DNA from: Elusimicrobiales bacterium | GTDB taxonomy: Bacteria; Elusimicrobiota; Elusimicrobia; Elusimicrobiales; UBA9959 | DNA length: 64,000 nt | Direction: 5' to 3' | Assembly (NCBI GenBank): GCA_028713125.1 | Contig: JAQTOU010000001.1 | Span: forward strand, 1 to 64,000 | Part shown: positions 52,137 through 63,152 of the stretch, piece after piece | How the letters are laid out: the number at the start of each line of letters is the position of its first letter | Position numbering within the stretch: position 1 is the stretch's first letter | Notes under the pieces: generated by a model | Databases searched by the model: none | Seen by the model: only the letters and a program-made list of their open reading frames with translations | Told to the model about the DNA's origin: nothing | Program-made: the position numbers and the translations under genes

Positions 52137-54182
52137 TCAGGGTCGCCCACCGCGGCCGCTTACCTTATATAAGGGGAAATAGTGCTTAAGGATGTCGCGG
52201 TACTTTGCCCCCCTGGCTTTGGCCATCCCCCGCGCGCCCAATATGCACAGGCCGTTCCCTTCTCCGGTCCCGATCCCGCGCAGAACAAAAAGCTTCGGCT
52301 TCTTCCCGTCGAAAATGGGGCGTATGCTGAAAAGCGTGGAGCGCAGCGCGCCGGCGCCAAGGGCGGCGGCTATGGGGCCGGTCCCTTCGACCACGGCCGA
52401 GCCGGCCGTGCCCTCCACCCTTATGGACCTCAGGGCCCCGGAGGCGTCGCGGGCCAGGGGTATTATCGCGCGAATATAGCCTATTTTATTGGAGCGGTTC
52501 AGGCGGTTCTCTATCCAGCGCGGCTCCAGCAGGAGGGTCCAATATACGTCGGAGCTGATAGTCTTGTCTTCCGACAGGCAAAGAAGCCCCTCCGGGGGGC
52601 CGAGCAGGGTGTGCGTGTAAAAGTTAAAAGGCGTCATGCGCGGCAGCGGCCTGCCGCCGTCGCTGATCCCGGAGCTGGTGAAGCCGCCGCAGGCGCGGTG
52701 GAGGTCCGCCGGGGCGAGGCCCGTGCCCGCCTGGAGGGTTTCCCCTTTCGTTTCCGAAGCTGCCGCGGCCGAAGGCGAGCTTTCGGCCTGCAGTCCGGGG
52801 AAGGGCAGGCAGTGGGAGGAGTCGCAGAGGTTGTACTCCCTGCTCTCGTGGGAGATCAGCGCCGCCAGGCCGGAGAGGCGGGTCCTCACGGTCACCGCCA
52901 TAGCCTTGAGCTGCTCCGGCAGCCTGGAGCCGTCGGCCAGCTTGGCCGTTATCGGGCTGACCAGGTTCTCGATGGAGGTCTCGTTGATGAGCCAGAAACC
53001 TTTTTCTCTCACCAGGGCCAGGAGCTCGCCGGAGACTTCCTTGTCCCCGCGGTCCACGCCGTAGATGCCGGCGAGGTCGGGATTTTTTATAAGGATGACG
53101 CCGCCGGGGACTTTCGGGACTATCCGCAGGCTGTTGGTGGTCGTGTGCGCCTTCGCGCCCATGCTGTCCCTTATCTCGTAGATGCGGTTCATCTCGTCGT
53201 AGGAGACCGTCCACTGCATGTTGGCCCTGCCCGGGGAAATATTGCCGAGGCGCGTATCCACCAGGTCGAAGTCCGTGGCGGCTATGAAGCTGAAACTCTT
53301 GACCAGCGAGGGGACGCCGTCCTTCCCCGCGTAAAGCCCGACCTTGACTTTCGGCCCGGCAGGCGGGAGCGGGTCCTTATGGACCGGCCACGCCAGGCGC
53401 GCCCAGTAAAGCATATTGTCGATCTTTCCTTTCACGTATTTGCGGAGGTTCTTTTCCTTTTCTATGAAGAACGGCTCTTTCGGATCTAGATCTGCCAGGG
53501 TATAGTAGGTCTGCCAGGCCGGGACGTAGAAGTCGGAGTCCTCGTACAGGCGCGCCATGTCCAGCTCCGCCTGAATGTTCCGCTGGTCGTAGGTAAGCGC
53601 TTCCTTTATGAAGTTCACGGCGTGGGGGCGTTTTTTAAGGCGTACGAGGTTTGCCGTTATGAGCTGTGCCGTCGGAGAAAGGAGGTAGGGGTAGCGGGTA
53701 TAGAGTGAGCGCAGGTCCTCGATGGCGGCGTTCGGCCCGCCCAGTTCCGCTTCGGCGATGCCCATGGCGAAGCGCGCCTGGCTTGAGAGGTCCTGGTCGC
53801 CGGTGAGCGTGAGGGCTTTCTCGAACGACGCCCGCGCGTCCTGGTATTTCTCGAGGCTGAGCAGGTTCCAGCCTTTTTCAAAGTGTATGTAAAAATCTTC
53901 TGGGCTGAGTATCTCCCCCTTAAGGAGGTAGGCCAGGGCCTCCTCGTTCTTCCCGGCCTCGGCGAGAAGCACGGCGAGATCGCGAAGCGCGGCCGCGTTC
54001 AGCGCCTGGTCCGAAGAGCGGTAGATGACGTATTTAAGAGCCCCGGCCGCGTCCTCGGGCCTGCCGTCCATCCATTGGGCCGCGGCGTCCGCATAGATCC
54101 TGGCGAGGTCCTCCTCGGCCGGCAACAGGGCCGGGGCGAGCAGGAGCGAGAGGCAGAGCAGCGCGGTTTCCCTCTTGAGCAT
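52137..54182 (-). CDS. Exported TPR protein with SpoIID/LytB-like domain
   Basis: 681 residues from the ATG at 54182 (MLKRETALLC), which gives a clean signal peptide (about 1-22). The frame extends further upstream through the antisense of tRNA-Lys and is not used. Residues about 25-270 are TPR-like helical repeats (NEEALAYLLKGEILSPEDF, KYQDARASFEKALTLTGD). The rest is SpoIID-like: FWLINETSIENLVSPI, QLKAMAVTVRTR, YNLCDSSHCLPFPGL and near the end GEGNGLCILGARGMA. SpoIID cuts glycan strands of denuded peptidoglycan, so a cell-wall role is likely. No Shine-Dalgarno is seen. Confidence 0.82.
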   Translation of the reverse strand: MLKRETALLCLSLLLAPALLPAEEDLARIYADAAAQWMDGRPEDAAGALKYVIYRSSDQALNAAALRDLAVLLAEAGKNEEALAYLLKGEILSPEDFYIHFEKGWNLLSLEKYQDARASFEKALTLTGDQDLSSQARFAMGIAEAELGGPNAAIEDLRSLYTRYPYLLSPTAQLITANLVRLKKRPHAVNFIKEALTYDQRNIQAELDMARLYEDSDFYVPAWQTYYTLADLDPKEPFFIEKEKNLRKYVKGKIDNMLYWARLAWPVHKDPLPPAGPKVKVGLYAGKDGVPSLVKSFSFIAATDFDLVDTRLGNISPGRANMQWTVSYDEMNRIYEIRDSMGAKAHTTTNSLRIVPKVPGGVILIKNPDLAGIYGVDRGDKEVSGELLALVREKGFWLINETSIENLVSPITAKLADGSRLPEQLKAMAVTVRTRLSGLAALISHESREYNLCDSSHCLPFPGLQAESSPSAAAASETKGETLQAGTGLAPADLHRACGGFTSSGISDGGRPLPRMTPFNFYTHTLLGPPEGLLCLSEDKTISSDVYWTLLLEPRWIENRLNRSNKIGYIRAIIPLARDASGALRSIRVEGTAGSAVVEGTGPIAAALGAGALRSTLFSIRPIFDGKKPKLFVLRGIGTGEGNGLCILGARGMAKARGAKYRDILKHYFPLYKVSGRGGRP

Positions 54183-54245
54183 AGGAACAAATTTAGCAAT
54201 TATCACGGGCAAAGGGAAGTACGGCGTAAAAATGCGGAAAGTATT

Positions 54246-54273
54246 TTGAAAACAATTCATGTTTATGTATAAT
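54246..54273 (+). promoter_or_regulatory. Promoter of tRNA-Lys
   Basis: TTGAAA (54246-54251), 16-base spacer, TATAAT (54268-54273). The start should fall at about 54280, some 4 bases before the mature tRNA. It lies in the divergent gap between the TPR/SpoIID gene and the tRNA. Confidence 0.75.
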
Positions 54274-54283
54274 AAAAAGCGAC

Positions 54284-54355
54284 GGGCCATTAGCTCAACG
54301 GTAGAGCAGACGCCTCTTAAGCGTAAGGTTACAGGTTCGAATCCCGTATGGCCCA
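54284..54355 (+). tRNA. tRNA-Lys (anticodon CTT)
   Basis: Acceptor stem GGGCCAT/ATGGCCC is perfect, D-stem GCTC/GAGC, anticodon loop CTCTTAA (anticodon CTT), T-loop TTCGAAT, discriminator A at 54355. There are mismatches in the anticodon stem (first pair) and T-stem (middle pair). CCA is not encoded and must be added. Confidence 0.93.
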
Positions 54356-54370
54356 TTCGATTTAACGCCG

Positions 54371-54458
54371 GAGTAATGAGTAATGCAGGAGAGTAAAAGG
54401 GCGCAGGTGAAGCCTCCCCGGTTTATTCAACGCTCTTACTCATTACTCTTTTTCTTTT
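54371..54458 (+). terminator. Long inverted repeat with T-run between the two tRNAs
   Basis: GAGTAATGAGTAA (54371-54383) and TTACTCATTACTC (54436-54448) are perfect 13-base inverted copies around a 52-base loop, followed by TTTTTCTTTT. It would end the tRNA-Lys transcript. The long loop is odd for a simple terminator, so a small RNA or mobile remnant is an alternative. Confidence 0.6.
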
Positions 54459-54487
54459 AGGGGACCCGGCGGCGCACGATCTTTAAA

Positions 54488-54571
54488 GTCGGGATGGCGG
54501 AATTGGCAGACGCGCATGGCTTAGGACCATGTGGGGTAATTCCCGTCGGGGTTCAAGTCCCCGTCCCGACA
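54488..54571 (+). tRNA. tRNA-Leu (anticodon TAG)
   Basis: 84 bases. Acceptor stem GTCGGGA/TCCCGAC, anticodon stem CATGG/CCATG with loop CTTAGGA (anticodon TAG), a long class II variable arm (tggggtaattcccgtc), T-arm GGGGTTCAAGTCCCC and discriminator A. CCA is not encoded. The trigger-factor gene begins 36 bases downstream. Confidence 0.96.
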
Positions 54572-54607
54572 CTTACAAGAAATTTCAACTACACCATCGG
54601 AGGAAAC

Positions 54608-55873
54608 ATGAACATTACTTTAGGTTTCGGCGATAAGATCAAGAAGATCAAGCAGGAAGGCTGCGTGCATGTGTTCGGGGTGAACCTGGACTCCAAGGCG
54701 CTGGCCGAGGCTTCTCAGGAGGCCCTGGTCCGCCTCCAGAGCGTAGTCAGCCTGCCCGGCTTCCGCGTGGGCAAAGTTCCCCTGACCATGATAAAAGACC
54801 AGTTCCCGTCCATGGTCAAGGACGAGGTCCTCGATATCGCGGCCAAATCCTCGCTGCCCGAGATCTTCAAGGGCGCCCAGCTCAACCCCGTCGTGGCCCC
54901 GATGCTGAAGAACGTCAGCTATGAGCCCGCGAAGTCCCTCTATTTCGAGCTGCAGTTCGAGTGCTCCCCCTCCATCGAGCCGAAGGGCTACGAGAAGATA
55001 GCCGCCACCCGCAAGGTGCACAAGATCACCGACGCCGAAGTAGAGAAATATATAAACCAGGTACGCGAATATAACGCCTACCTTAAGCCCGGCGCGGAGG
55101 GCGAGGCCGCCACGAAGAACCATTTTGTGATAGTGGACTACGACACCTTTGAGAACGGCGTGATCGTGGCCGACGGCGCCGTGAAGGGCGAGATCGTCGA
55201 CCTTTCCAGCCCCCAGACCATCGCCGGCCTGGCCGAGGCCGTGATAGGAGCGAAGAAGGGCGAGAGCCGCGAGTTCGACGCGCCCTTCGGCGACAAGAAG
55301 ATGCATTTCAAGGTTACGGTCACGGAGCTGAAGCAGAAAGTAGTGCCCGAGCTGGACGAGAACTTCCTTAAGGAAGCCGGCGTGAAGACCGTGGAGGAGC
55401 TGAAGGCTAACGTGCGGAAGCTCCTGGAGCAGGGCTCCGCCGAAAAAACCGAGAAGGACATGCTGGGCCAGCTCGAGGAAGCCCTTATAAAGAACAACCC
55501 GCTTGCGCTTCCCCCCACCCTGGTCAAGGAAGAGACGCAGGAACTGCTTGAGCTCTTCAAGAAGCGCGCGCCCGCCGAGCAGCATATGCCGGACGAATCC
55601 CTCCTCGAGCGGCTCAGGCCGGTCGCGGAGCGCAACCTCTCCCTTACCTATATACTGCACCATATCGCCAAGAAAGAGAAGATAGAGGCCACCGACGCCG
55701 AGCTGGACGCCGAACTGGAGAAGGTGATGGCGCGTCTTAACACCGAAGAAGAGAAGAAGAAAGGCCGCGAACTTTTCGAGAAGCGTAAGGAATATATAAG
55801 GGCCTCCATGGTGGAGAACAAGACCATGACCATGGTTAAGGACAAGGCCGTAATAAAGGAAGAGCAGGCCTAG
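54608..55873 (+). CDS. tig: Trigger factor (ribosome-associated chaperone)
   Basis: 421 residues from the ATG at 54608, preceded by GGAGG. A longer frame running through tRNA-Leu is rejected. The N-terminal domain has the ribosome-docking motif LPGFRVGKVPLTMIKDQF. A FKBP-like PPIase domain lies at about 160-245 (VIVDYDTFENGVIVADG, LAEAVIGAKKGES), though it looks trimmed. The C-terminal helical chaperone domain fills the rest. It meets nascent chains at the exit tunnel. clpP follows after 36 bases, the common tig-clp order. Confidence 0.95.
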   Translation: MNITLGFGDKIKKIKQEGCVHVFGVNLDSKALAEASQEALVRLQSVVSLPGFRVGKVPLTMIKDQFPSMVKDEVLDIAAKSSLPEIFKGAQLNPVVAPMLKNVSYEPAKSLYFELQFECSPSIEPKGYEKIAATRKVHKITDAEVEKYINQVREYNAYLKPGAEGEAATKNHFVIVDYDTFENGVIVADGAVKGEIVDLSSPQTIAGLAEAVIGAKKGESREFDAPFGDKKMHFKVTVTELKQKVVPELDENFLKEAGVKTVEELKANVRKLLEQGSAEKTEKDMLGQLEEALIKNNPLALPPTLVKEETQELLELFKKRAPAEQHMPDESLLERLRPVAERNLSLTYILHHIAKKEKIEATDAELDAELEKVMARLNTEEEKKKGRELFEKRKEYIRASMVENKTMTMVKDKAVIKEEQA

Positions 55874-55909
55874 AGCGGTCCGGAAGTTTATAAAGCTACA
55901 GGAGGAACA

Positions 55910-56518
55910 ATGTTAATACCGACAATCCTTGAAAAATGGAACCAGGGCTCGATGGTGTCATACGACATCTTTTCGCGCCTGCTTAAAGACCGGATCATCT
56001 TTTTCGGCGACCCGGAAGGCGCCGTGTCCACCGCTTCCGCCAATACCGTTATCGCCCAGCTCCTTTACCTCGACGCCGAGGACCCCGAAAAAGAGATCAA
56101 CCTCTACATCAATTCCCCCGGCGGCATGGTCACGGCCGGCCTGGCGGTTTACGACACGATGCAGTTCATCAAGGCCCCCATCTCCACCATCTGCATGGGC
56201 ATGGCGATGAGCTTCGGCGCGGTGCTGCTGGCCGCCGGCTCGAAGGGCAAGCGCTACGCGTTGCCTAACTCCCGCATCATGATCCACCAGCCCCTGATCT
56301 GGGGCGGCGGCATCTCCGGGCAGGCCACGGATATCGAGATCGAGAGCAAGGAAATGCAGGAGAGCAAGACCCGGCTCATCAACATCATGGCCAAGCACAC
56401 CGGGCAGGACGCGAAAAAGGTCCGCGCGGACATGGAAAGGAATTTCTACCTCTCCTCGGCCGAGGCGAAAGATTACGGGATCATCGATTCCGTGCTCGAG
56501 CACCGCAAGCAGATGTAA
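55910..56518 (+). CDS. clpP: ATP-dependent Clp protease proteolytic subunit
   Basis: 202 residues with AGGAGG upstream. The catalytic triad fits Ser101 ([14 protein letters not shown]), His126 (RIMIHQP) and Asp174 ([15 protein letters not shown]). The residue after the serine is Phe, where most ClpP have Met. [20 protein letters not shown] is standard. It forms the barrel protease that works with ClpX or ClpA. No clpX follows; a terminator and lon come next. Confidence 0.95.
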   Translation: MLIPTILEKWNQGSMVSYDIFSRLLKDRIIFFGDPEGAVSTASANTVIAQLLYLDAEDPEKEINLYINSPGGMVTAGLAVYDTMQFIKAPISTICMGMAMSFGAVLLAAGSKGKRYALPNSRIMIHQPLIWGGGISGQATDIEIESKEMQESKTRLINIMAKHTGQDAKKVRADMERNFYLSSAEAKDYGIIDSVLEHRKQM

Positions 56519-56521
56519 AAC

Positions 56522-56573
56522 CGGGCGCCGGCGCCCCCTCCCGATAGGGCGGGGGGCCGCGCCCGAAGTTTTT
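56522..56573 (+). terminator. Strong terminator between clpP and lon
   Basis: Outer stem CGGGCGC (56522-56528) with GCGCCCG (56559-56565), inner stem of C-runs and G-runs around a GATA loop (56543-56546), then AAGTTTTT. It starts 3 bases after the clpP stop codon, so lon is probably transcribed from its own promoter. Confidence 0.75.
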
Positions 56574-56618
56574 ACGGGGGACGGGCTTATTCCAAAGTAT
56601 TGATCCAGGAAATATATC

Positions 56619-59003
<2,385 letters not shown>

Positions 59004-59045
59004 CGCGTTTTTCAGCGGCAGGATCTTCCCGGAGGTGTTTAGACT

Positions 59046-60854
59046 ATGAAGACTTTGCTCTACAGGCGGAATTATCGCGCTGCCGCGCTCTCAGTCGTCT
59101 GCCTTCTGGCTCCCGCCCTGTCTCCCCTGCCCCTATCCGCTTACGAGGATAAGCTTTCCACCGCTGACATAGAGGGCACCCTCGAAGGGACCAAGCTCAA
59201 CGAGGTTTTTTCCCAGTACCTGGCCACCATACAGATGTACGACCCGGAGCGGGCTACGCGGCTGGGCCTGCATGACGCCGACGCCTCCCTCACCGCCCGA
59301 TCGCAGGAGAGGGTAAACCGGCAGCTCGAGGCCTTCAAGCGGCTCCGGGCCAAGCTCGCGGAGATACAGAAAGACTCAATGTCCTCGGTGCTCAGGGTGG
59401 ACTACGAACTCCTGGACCATATGCTAGAAGTGGACGTTTACGAGATGGAGAATCTCTCCCTGCTCGCCCGGCGCCCCCAGCAGTATCTCGACCCTCTTTT
59501 CCTGGTCTACCAGATGATGAGCAAGGACTACGAGGACTATAATACCCGCGCCTCCAACGCCATCTCCCGACTGCAGCAGTTCCCCTCCATCCTCGCCCAG
59601 GCCGAGCGCAATATTTCCCGCCCGCCGGAGATCTGGGCCCGCCAGGCCATGCGGCAGACGAACGACGCGCTGAATTACGTCTCCGACTTCGTCCCGGTTT
59701 TCCGCGGCTACACCCGCTATGACCCGACGCTGAAGGGCCAGGTGGACGAAACCATGGAAAAGGTAAAGGCGGCCCTCACGCGCTACGCCGAGTTCCTGCA
59801 GAAGGACGTGCTGCCTAACGCCGACGGGGATTTCCGCTCCGGCAGCGACGCTTACGGCTTCTACCTCGAGCGCCAGCATTCGCTGGACATGACCCCCGGC
59901 TCGGCCCTGAGCTATTCAAAGAAGGCTTTCAAGAGCGCCATCAAGGACCTCCAGAAGGAAGCGCTCAACATCGACGCGCTGGTCACGAAGGAAAAAGGCT
60001 GGAAGGGCGTGCTCGACAAGCTGCCCAAGGAGCATCCCGCTGCCGGCGAAGTCCTCAAGGTGTTCCAGGACGAGATGGACCGCTCCTACCAGCATTTCGA
60101 CGAGCATAAGGTCGTGGAGTTCCCGCGCCAGCGCCTGCTTATAAAGCGCATGCCGGGCTTCATGGCCTCGGTGCTTCCCTACGTGTACTACGCGCCTTCT
60201 TTCTCGCTCGACGACACCCGCGTCTCCGAGCTTTTCGTCCTGCTGCCCCCGGACAGCGCCTCGGAAGCTTCGCGCGAGAAGACGCTGGCCTCCGGCTTCA
60301 ATTACTCCCAGATGGAACTGCTCACTTCCTATTCCATAATGCCCGGGCTGCATCTCCGCAGCTTCGAGGCCTCCTCCAACCGCTCGCGCATACGCCGCAT
60401 TTCCCGGCAGCCCGTGGTGACCAACGGCTGGGGCTGCTACGCCGAGCTGCTGGCCGAGGAGATGGGCTATTATTCCTCCTACTGGTCGCGCTTCCTGCGC
60501 TGCTACGTCAGGGCGCTCCGCGCGGCCAGGGCTTACGCCGACGCGGCCCTGCATACAAAAAAATGGGAGCCGGAACAGGCTTCGCAGTTCTTCCAGGACA
60601 ATCTTTACATGACCAAGGCCCAGGCTGACGCCGAAGTCCTCAAGATCTCCCTGGCCCCCACGGACGGCTTCAGCTATATCCTGGGGATGGACCGCATACT
60701 AGAGATGCGGCGCTACTACCAGCGCACCGAGGCCAAGTACTTCGACCTGCGCAGGTTCCACACTCTTTTCCTCAAGATGGGCGAGATCCCGATAGACCGC
60801 ATACAGGAGGAGATGCTGCGGGTTAAGCGGGAGGAGAATAAAATCGTAAGATGA
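59046..60854 (+). CDS. Exported DUF885-family protein with a degraded metal-binding motif
   Basis: 602 residues with GGAGGTG before the ATG and a signal peptide (about 1-32, ending PLSA). The layout fits DUF885, zinc peptidase-like helical proteins. Their motif H-E-x-x-P-G-H is here Y429-S-x-x-P-G-L435, and the following E-G-W-A-x-Y-x-E is N460-GWGCYAE. Both metal histidines and two of the glutamates are therefore changed while the surrounding residues remain. An inactive paralogue acting as a binding protein is likely. Its stop overlaps the ABC ATPase start by 4 bases, linking it to that transporter. Confidence 0.78.
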   Translation: MKTLLYRRNYRAAALSVVCLLAPALSPLPLSAYEDKLSTADIEGTLEGTKLNEVFSQYLATIQMYDPERATRLGLHDADASLTARSQERVNRQLEAFKRLRAKLAEIQKDSMSSVLRVDYELLDHMLEVDVYEMENLSLLARRPQQYLDPLFLVYQMMSKDYEDYNTRASNAISRLQQFPSILAQAERNISRPPEIWARQAMRQTNDALNYVSDFVPVFRGYTRYDPTLKGQVDETMEKVKAALTRYAEFLQKDVLPNADGDFRSGSDAYGFYLERQHSLDMTPGSALSYSKKAFKSAIKDLQKEALNIDALVTKEKGWKGVLDKLPKEHPAAGEVLKVFQDEMDRSYQHFDEHKVVEFPRQRLLIKRMPGFMASVLPYVYYAPSFSLDDTRVSELFVLLPPDSASEASREKTLASGFNYSQMELLTSYSIMPGLHLRSFEASSNRSRIRRISRQPVVTNGWGCYAELLAEEMGYYSSYWSRFLRCYVRALRAARAYADAALHTKKWEPEQASQFFQDNLYMTKAQADAEVLKISLAPTDGFSYILGMDRILEMRRYYQRTEAKYFDLRRFHTLFLKMGEIPIDRIQEEMLRVKREENKIVR

Positions 60855-61588
60855 CCGCCTGCGCAGTTTCATTTTCCGGCGTCGAGAAGACCTACAAGCG
60901 CCCCCGCCTGTTGGGCGCCGAGTACCATACCGCCGTAAAAGACCTGTCCTTCGAGATCCCGGCCGGAGAAATTACCGGCCTGCTGGGCCTCAACGGGGCC
61001 GGGAAAACCACCATAATGAAGCTGATAACCGGGCTGCTGTTCCCTACGGCCGGCCAGGTCAGGGTTTTCGGGCAGCCCCCTTCCGACGTCGCGGCCAAGG
61101 CCAGGGTCGGTTTCCTGCCCGAGCTCCCGTATTTCCCGCCGCAGGTGAAGCCGGCCGACGCCCTCGAGTATTACGGCCGGCTTTCCGGCCTTTCCGGGGC
61201 GGAGCTCTCCCGCGCCGTGGAGTCTTCCATGAAGAAGACCGGCCTGGAGCCCCATGCCGGAAAGCGAATATCGGAATTTTCCAAGGGCATGCTCCAGCGG
61301 CTCGGCCTGGGCCAGGCGCTTCTGCACAAGCCCGACCTCCTCGTTCTCGATGAGCCGGTGAGCGGCCTTGACCCTCTCGCGATACACGATATCCGCGCTC
61401 TCCTTGCCGGGCTTAACGCCGAGGGCTGCGCGATCTTTCTTTCCTCCCACAGCATTTCCGAGGTCGAGAAGCTCGCTTCCAGGGTCCTGCTCATGGTGAG
61501 CGGGAAGCTGGCCGCCGCCGTAACAAGGGCGCAGTGGGAGTCGGCGCCTGGCGGCCTGGAAAAAATTTTCGTCGAGGCTGTTAAATGA
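60851..61588 (+). CDS. ABC transporter ATP-binding protein
   Basis: 245 residues. Walker A is GLNGAGKTTIMKL, the signature is EFSKGMLQRLGLGQ (LSGGQ changed to FSKGM, common in ABC-2 exporters), Walker B is LLVLDEPVSGLDP, and the switch histidine is in SSHSISE. It powers the permease encoded next, with which it overlaps by 4 bases. ABC-2 systems of this kind move lipids, polysaccharides or drugs, or act in envelope work; the cargo is unknown. Confidence 0.93.
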   Translation: MTACAVSFSGVEKTYKRPRLLGAEYHTAVKDLSFEIPAGEITGLLGLNGAGKTTIMKLITGLLFPTAGQVRVFGQPPSDVAAKARVGFLPELPYFPPQVKPADALEYYGRLSGLSGAELSRAVESSMKKTGLEPHAGKRISEFSKGMLQRLGLGQALLHKPDLLVLDEPVSGLDPLAIHDIRALLAGLNAEGCAIFLSSHSISEVEKLASRVLLMVSGKLAAAVTRAQWESAPGGLEKIFVEAVK

Positions 61589-62346
61589 GGAACCTCCTCA
61601 TCATACGGGCCGTGGCCTTCAACTCCTTCGTCGAAAGCGTGCGCAACCGCTTTTTTACGCTTTTCGCGGTCTTCGCTTTCACCGCCGTTTACGCCTCCGT
61701 CCTGGCCGGGGTGATGGCCGTGGACCAGGAGGCCCGGGTGCTGGCGGATTTCGGCCTTGCGCTGATCGAGCTTACCGCCCTGGCCTATTCTCTTTTCGCC
61801 GCCTCCTCGACTCTGCTCAGGGAAGCCGAGACTAAAACCATTTACCTTGTATTCTCCCGCCCCGTTCCGCGCTGGGCCTACCTCGCCGGCAAGCTGTGCG
61901 GCGCTCTGTTAACGGCTGGGCTGATGCTTGTCGTAATGGCTGCAATGCACCTTTCCCTGCTGGCTTTCAGGGGGTTCGGCCTTCCGGCTTTCTACGCCTG
62001 GGCGCTGGCCGGAACCTTTCTGAAGCTGGCTGTCATCATCTCTTTCGCTTTTTTCGTTTCCCTGTTTTCCACCTCCGCGGTTTCCACCCTGGTCATTGCC
62101 TCGATAATGTGGACGCTGGGGCATTTCGCCTCCGAGGCCCGGTTCCTGGCGGAGCGGGCGCCCGGCATTCAGGGGGCGGTCCTGACGGCTTTCCTGTGGC
62201 TTATCCCCAACCTGCAGCTTTTTAACGCGCGTGACGCCGCGGGCGCCGCCTCCCCCCTCGGGCTGGCCGTGCTTTTCCCCGCCGCCGCCTGGGTGGCGGC
62301 TTCATGCCTTGGAGCCCTCTGGCTGCTTTCAAGGAAGGAATTCTGA
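61585..62346 (+). CDS. ABC-2 type permease
   Basis: 253 residues, six membrane helices. The N-terminus (AVAFNSFVESVRNRFFTLFAV) and SSTLLREAETKTIYLVFSRP are typical of ABC-2 permeases. The start overlaps the ATPase gene and the stop overlaps the next ATG (TGATG), so three genes are translationally coupled. Confidence 0.9.
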   Translation: MRNLLIIRAVAFNSFVESVRNRFFTLFAVFAFTAVYASVLAGVMAVDQEARVLADFGLALIELTALAYSLFAASSTLLREAETKTIYLVFSRPVPRWAYLAGKLCGALLTAGLMLVVMAAMHLSLLAFRGFGLPAFYAWALAGTFLKLAVIISFAFFVSLFSTSAVSTLVIASIMWTLGHFASEARFLAERAPGIQGAVLTAFLWLIPNLQLFNARDAAGAASPLGLAVLFPAAAWVAASCLGALWLLSRKEF

Positions 62347-63152
62347 TGCAGTCGATCTCAGCCCTGAAAGCTGGCGCGCGCGGGCGCGGCCTCCTTATCC
62401 TGGCCGCGGCGGCCCTTGCCTGGGCCGCCGGAGGATTCTCATCGCGCCGCTATGTGAGCCCCTTTCCTCCGCCCTCGGAAATGAGGGTTCCCGCCGTCGG
62501 CGCGACCGGAGATATGATGGCCCTCGCCCTGGGCGCCCGCCGCCTTTTTGCGGACCTCTGGTTCATACGCCTGATGCAGTACTACGGCACCAGGGAATTT
62601 TCCGGGGAAGAGGAGTCCGAAAGCGCCGGGCACAACCACGAAGCCGAAGAACATTACGGCGAGGGTAAATACCCGCTGTTCCTTCCAATGGCCCGCCATG
62701 TACTTGAAGTGGACCCCGCCTTTACCGCCGCCGGCCTTTACGGGGCCGCTTCCCTGGCTTTCAATATGAAGCGCGGCGATGAGGCCACGGAACTACTTAA
62801 CTACGCCCTTAAATATAACCCGCGGGGGCGGAGCGGAGCGACGCAATTCAGCGAAGACAGGTGGAAATACCTTACGATGCTCGCGGCCGTAGGCTACAGC
62901 AAATCAGGAAACCCGGTCGCGGTAGCGGAGGCCATAGCCCCGATCCTGAAGGATCCCGACTGCCCCGTGATGCTTAAGCAGCTGGCCGCCTTCCTTAATA
63001 AGAAGGCCGGTAATTACGCGGCGGCCGCCGTTATTTACGCCGATATAGCGGCCACGTCCCGCGACGAGGCTTATGTTAAGAACGCCCGCCGCGAGCTGGA
63101 GAAACTGGCCGGCATTAAAAGGCAGGGGCCGGCGCGGGGGGCGTCCAGGTGA
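62346..63152 (+). CDS. Membrane-anchored TPR-like protein
   Basis: 268 residues from the ATG at 62346; an earlier in-frame ATG at 62304 lies inside the permease gene. One N-terminal helix (about 10-27, LLILAAAALAWAAGG) is followed by a soluble helical part. A block LARRLFADLWFIRLMQYYG-like (ALGARRLFADLWFIRLMQ) is notable, and TPR-like units follow (AAGLYGAASLAFNMKRGDEA, AAVIYADIAATSRDEAYVK). No known function; a partner of the ABC transporter is likely from the coupling. Confidence 0.75.
   Translation: MQSISALKAGARGRGLLILAAAALAWAAGGFSSRRYVSPFPPPSEMRVPAVGATGDMMALALGARRLFADLWFIRLMQYYGTREFSGEEESESAGHNHEAEEHYGEGKYPLFLPMARHVLEVDPAFTAAGLYGAASLAFNMKRGDEATELLNYALKYNPRGRSGATQFSEDRWKYLTMLAAVGYSKSGNPVAVAEAIAPILKDPDCPVMLKQLAAFLNKKAGNYAAAAVIYADIAATSRDEAYVKNARRELEKLAGIKRQGPARGASR

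Noticed and set aside
54183-54356. N-terminal extension of the TPR/SpoIID gene up to 54356
   Set aside because: The extra 58 codons run through the antisense strand of tRNA-Lys and its promoter, and they would bury the signal peptide.
54494-54607. N-terminal extension of trigger factor through tRNA-Leu
   Set aside because: The frame is open by chance; the ATG at 54608 has a proper ribosome site and the family start.
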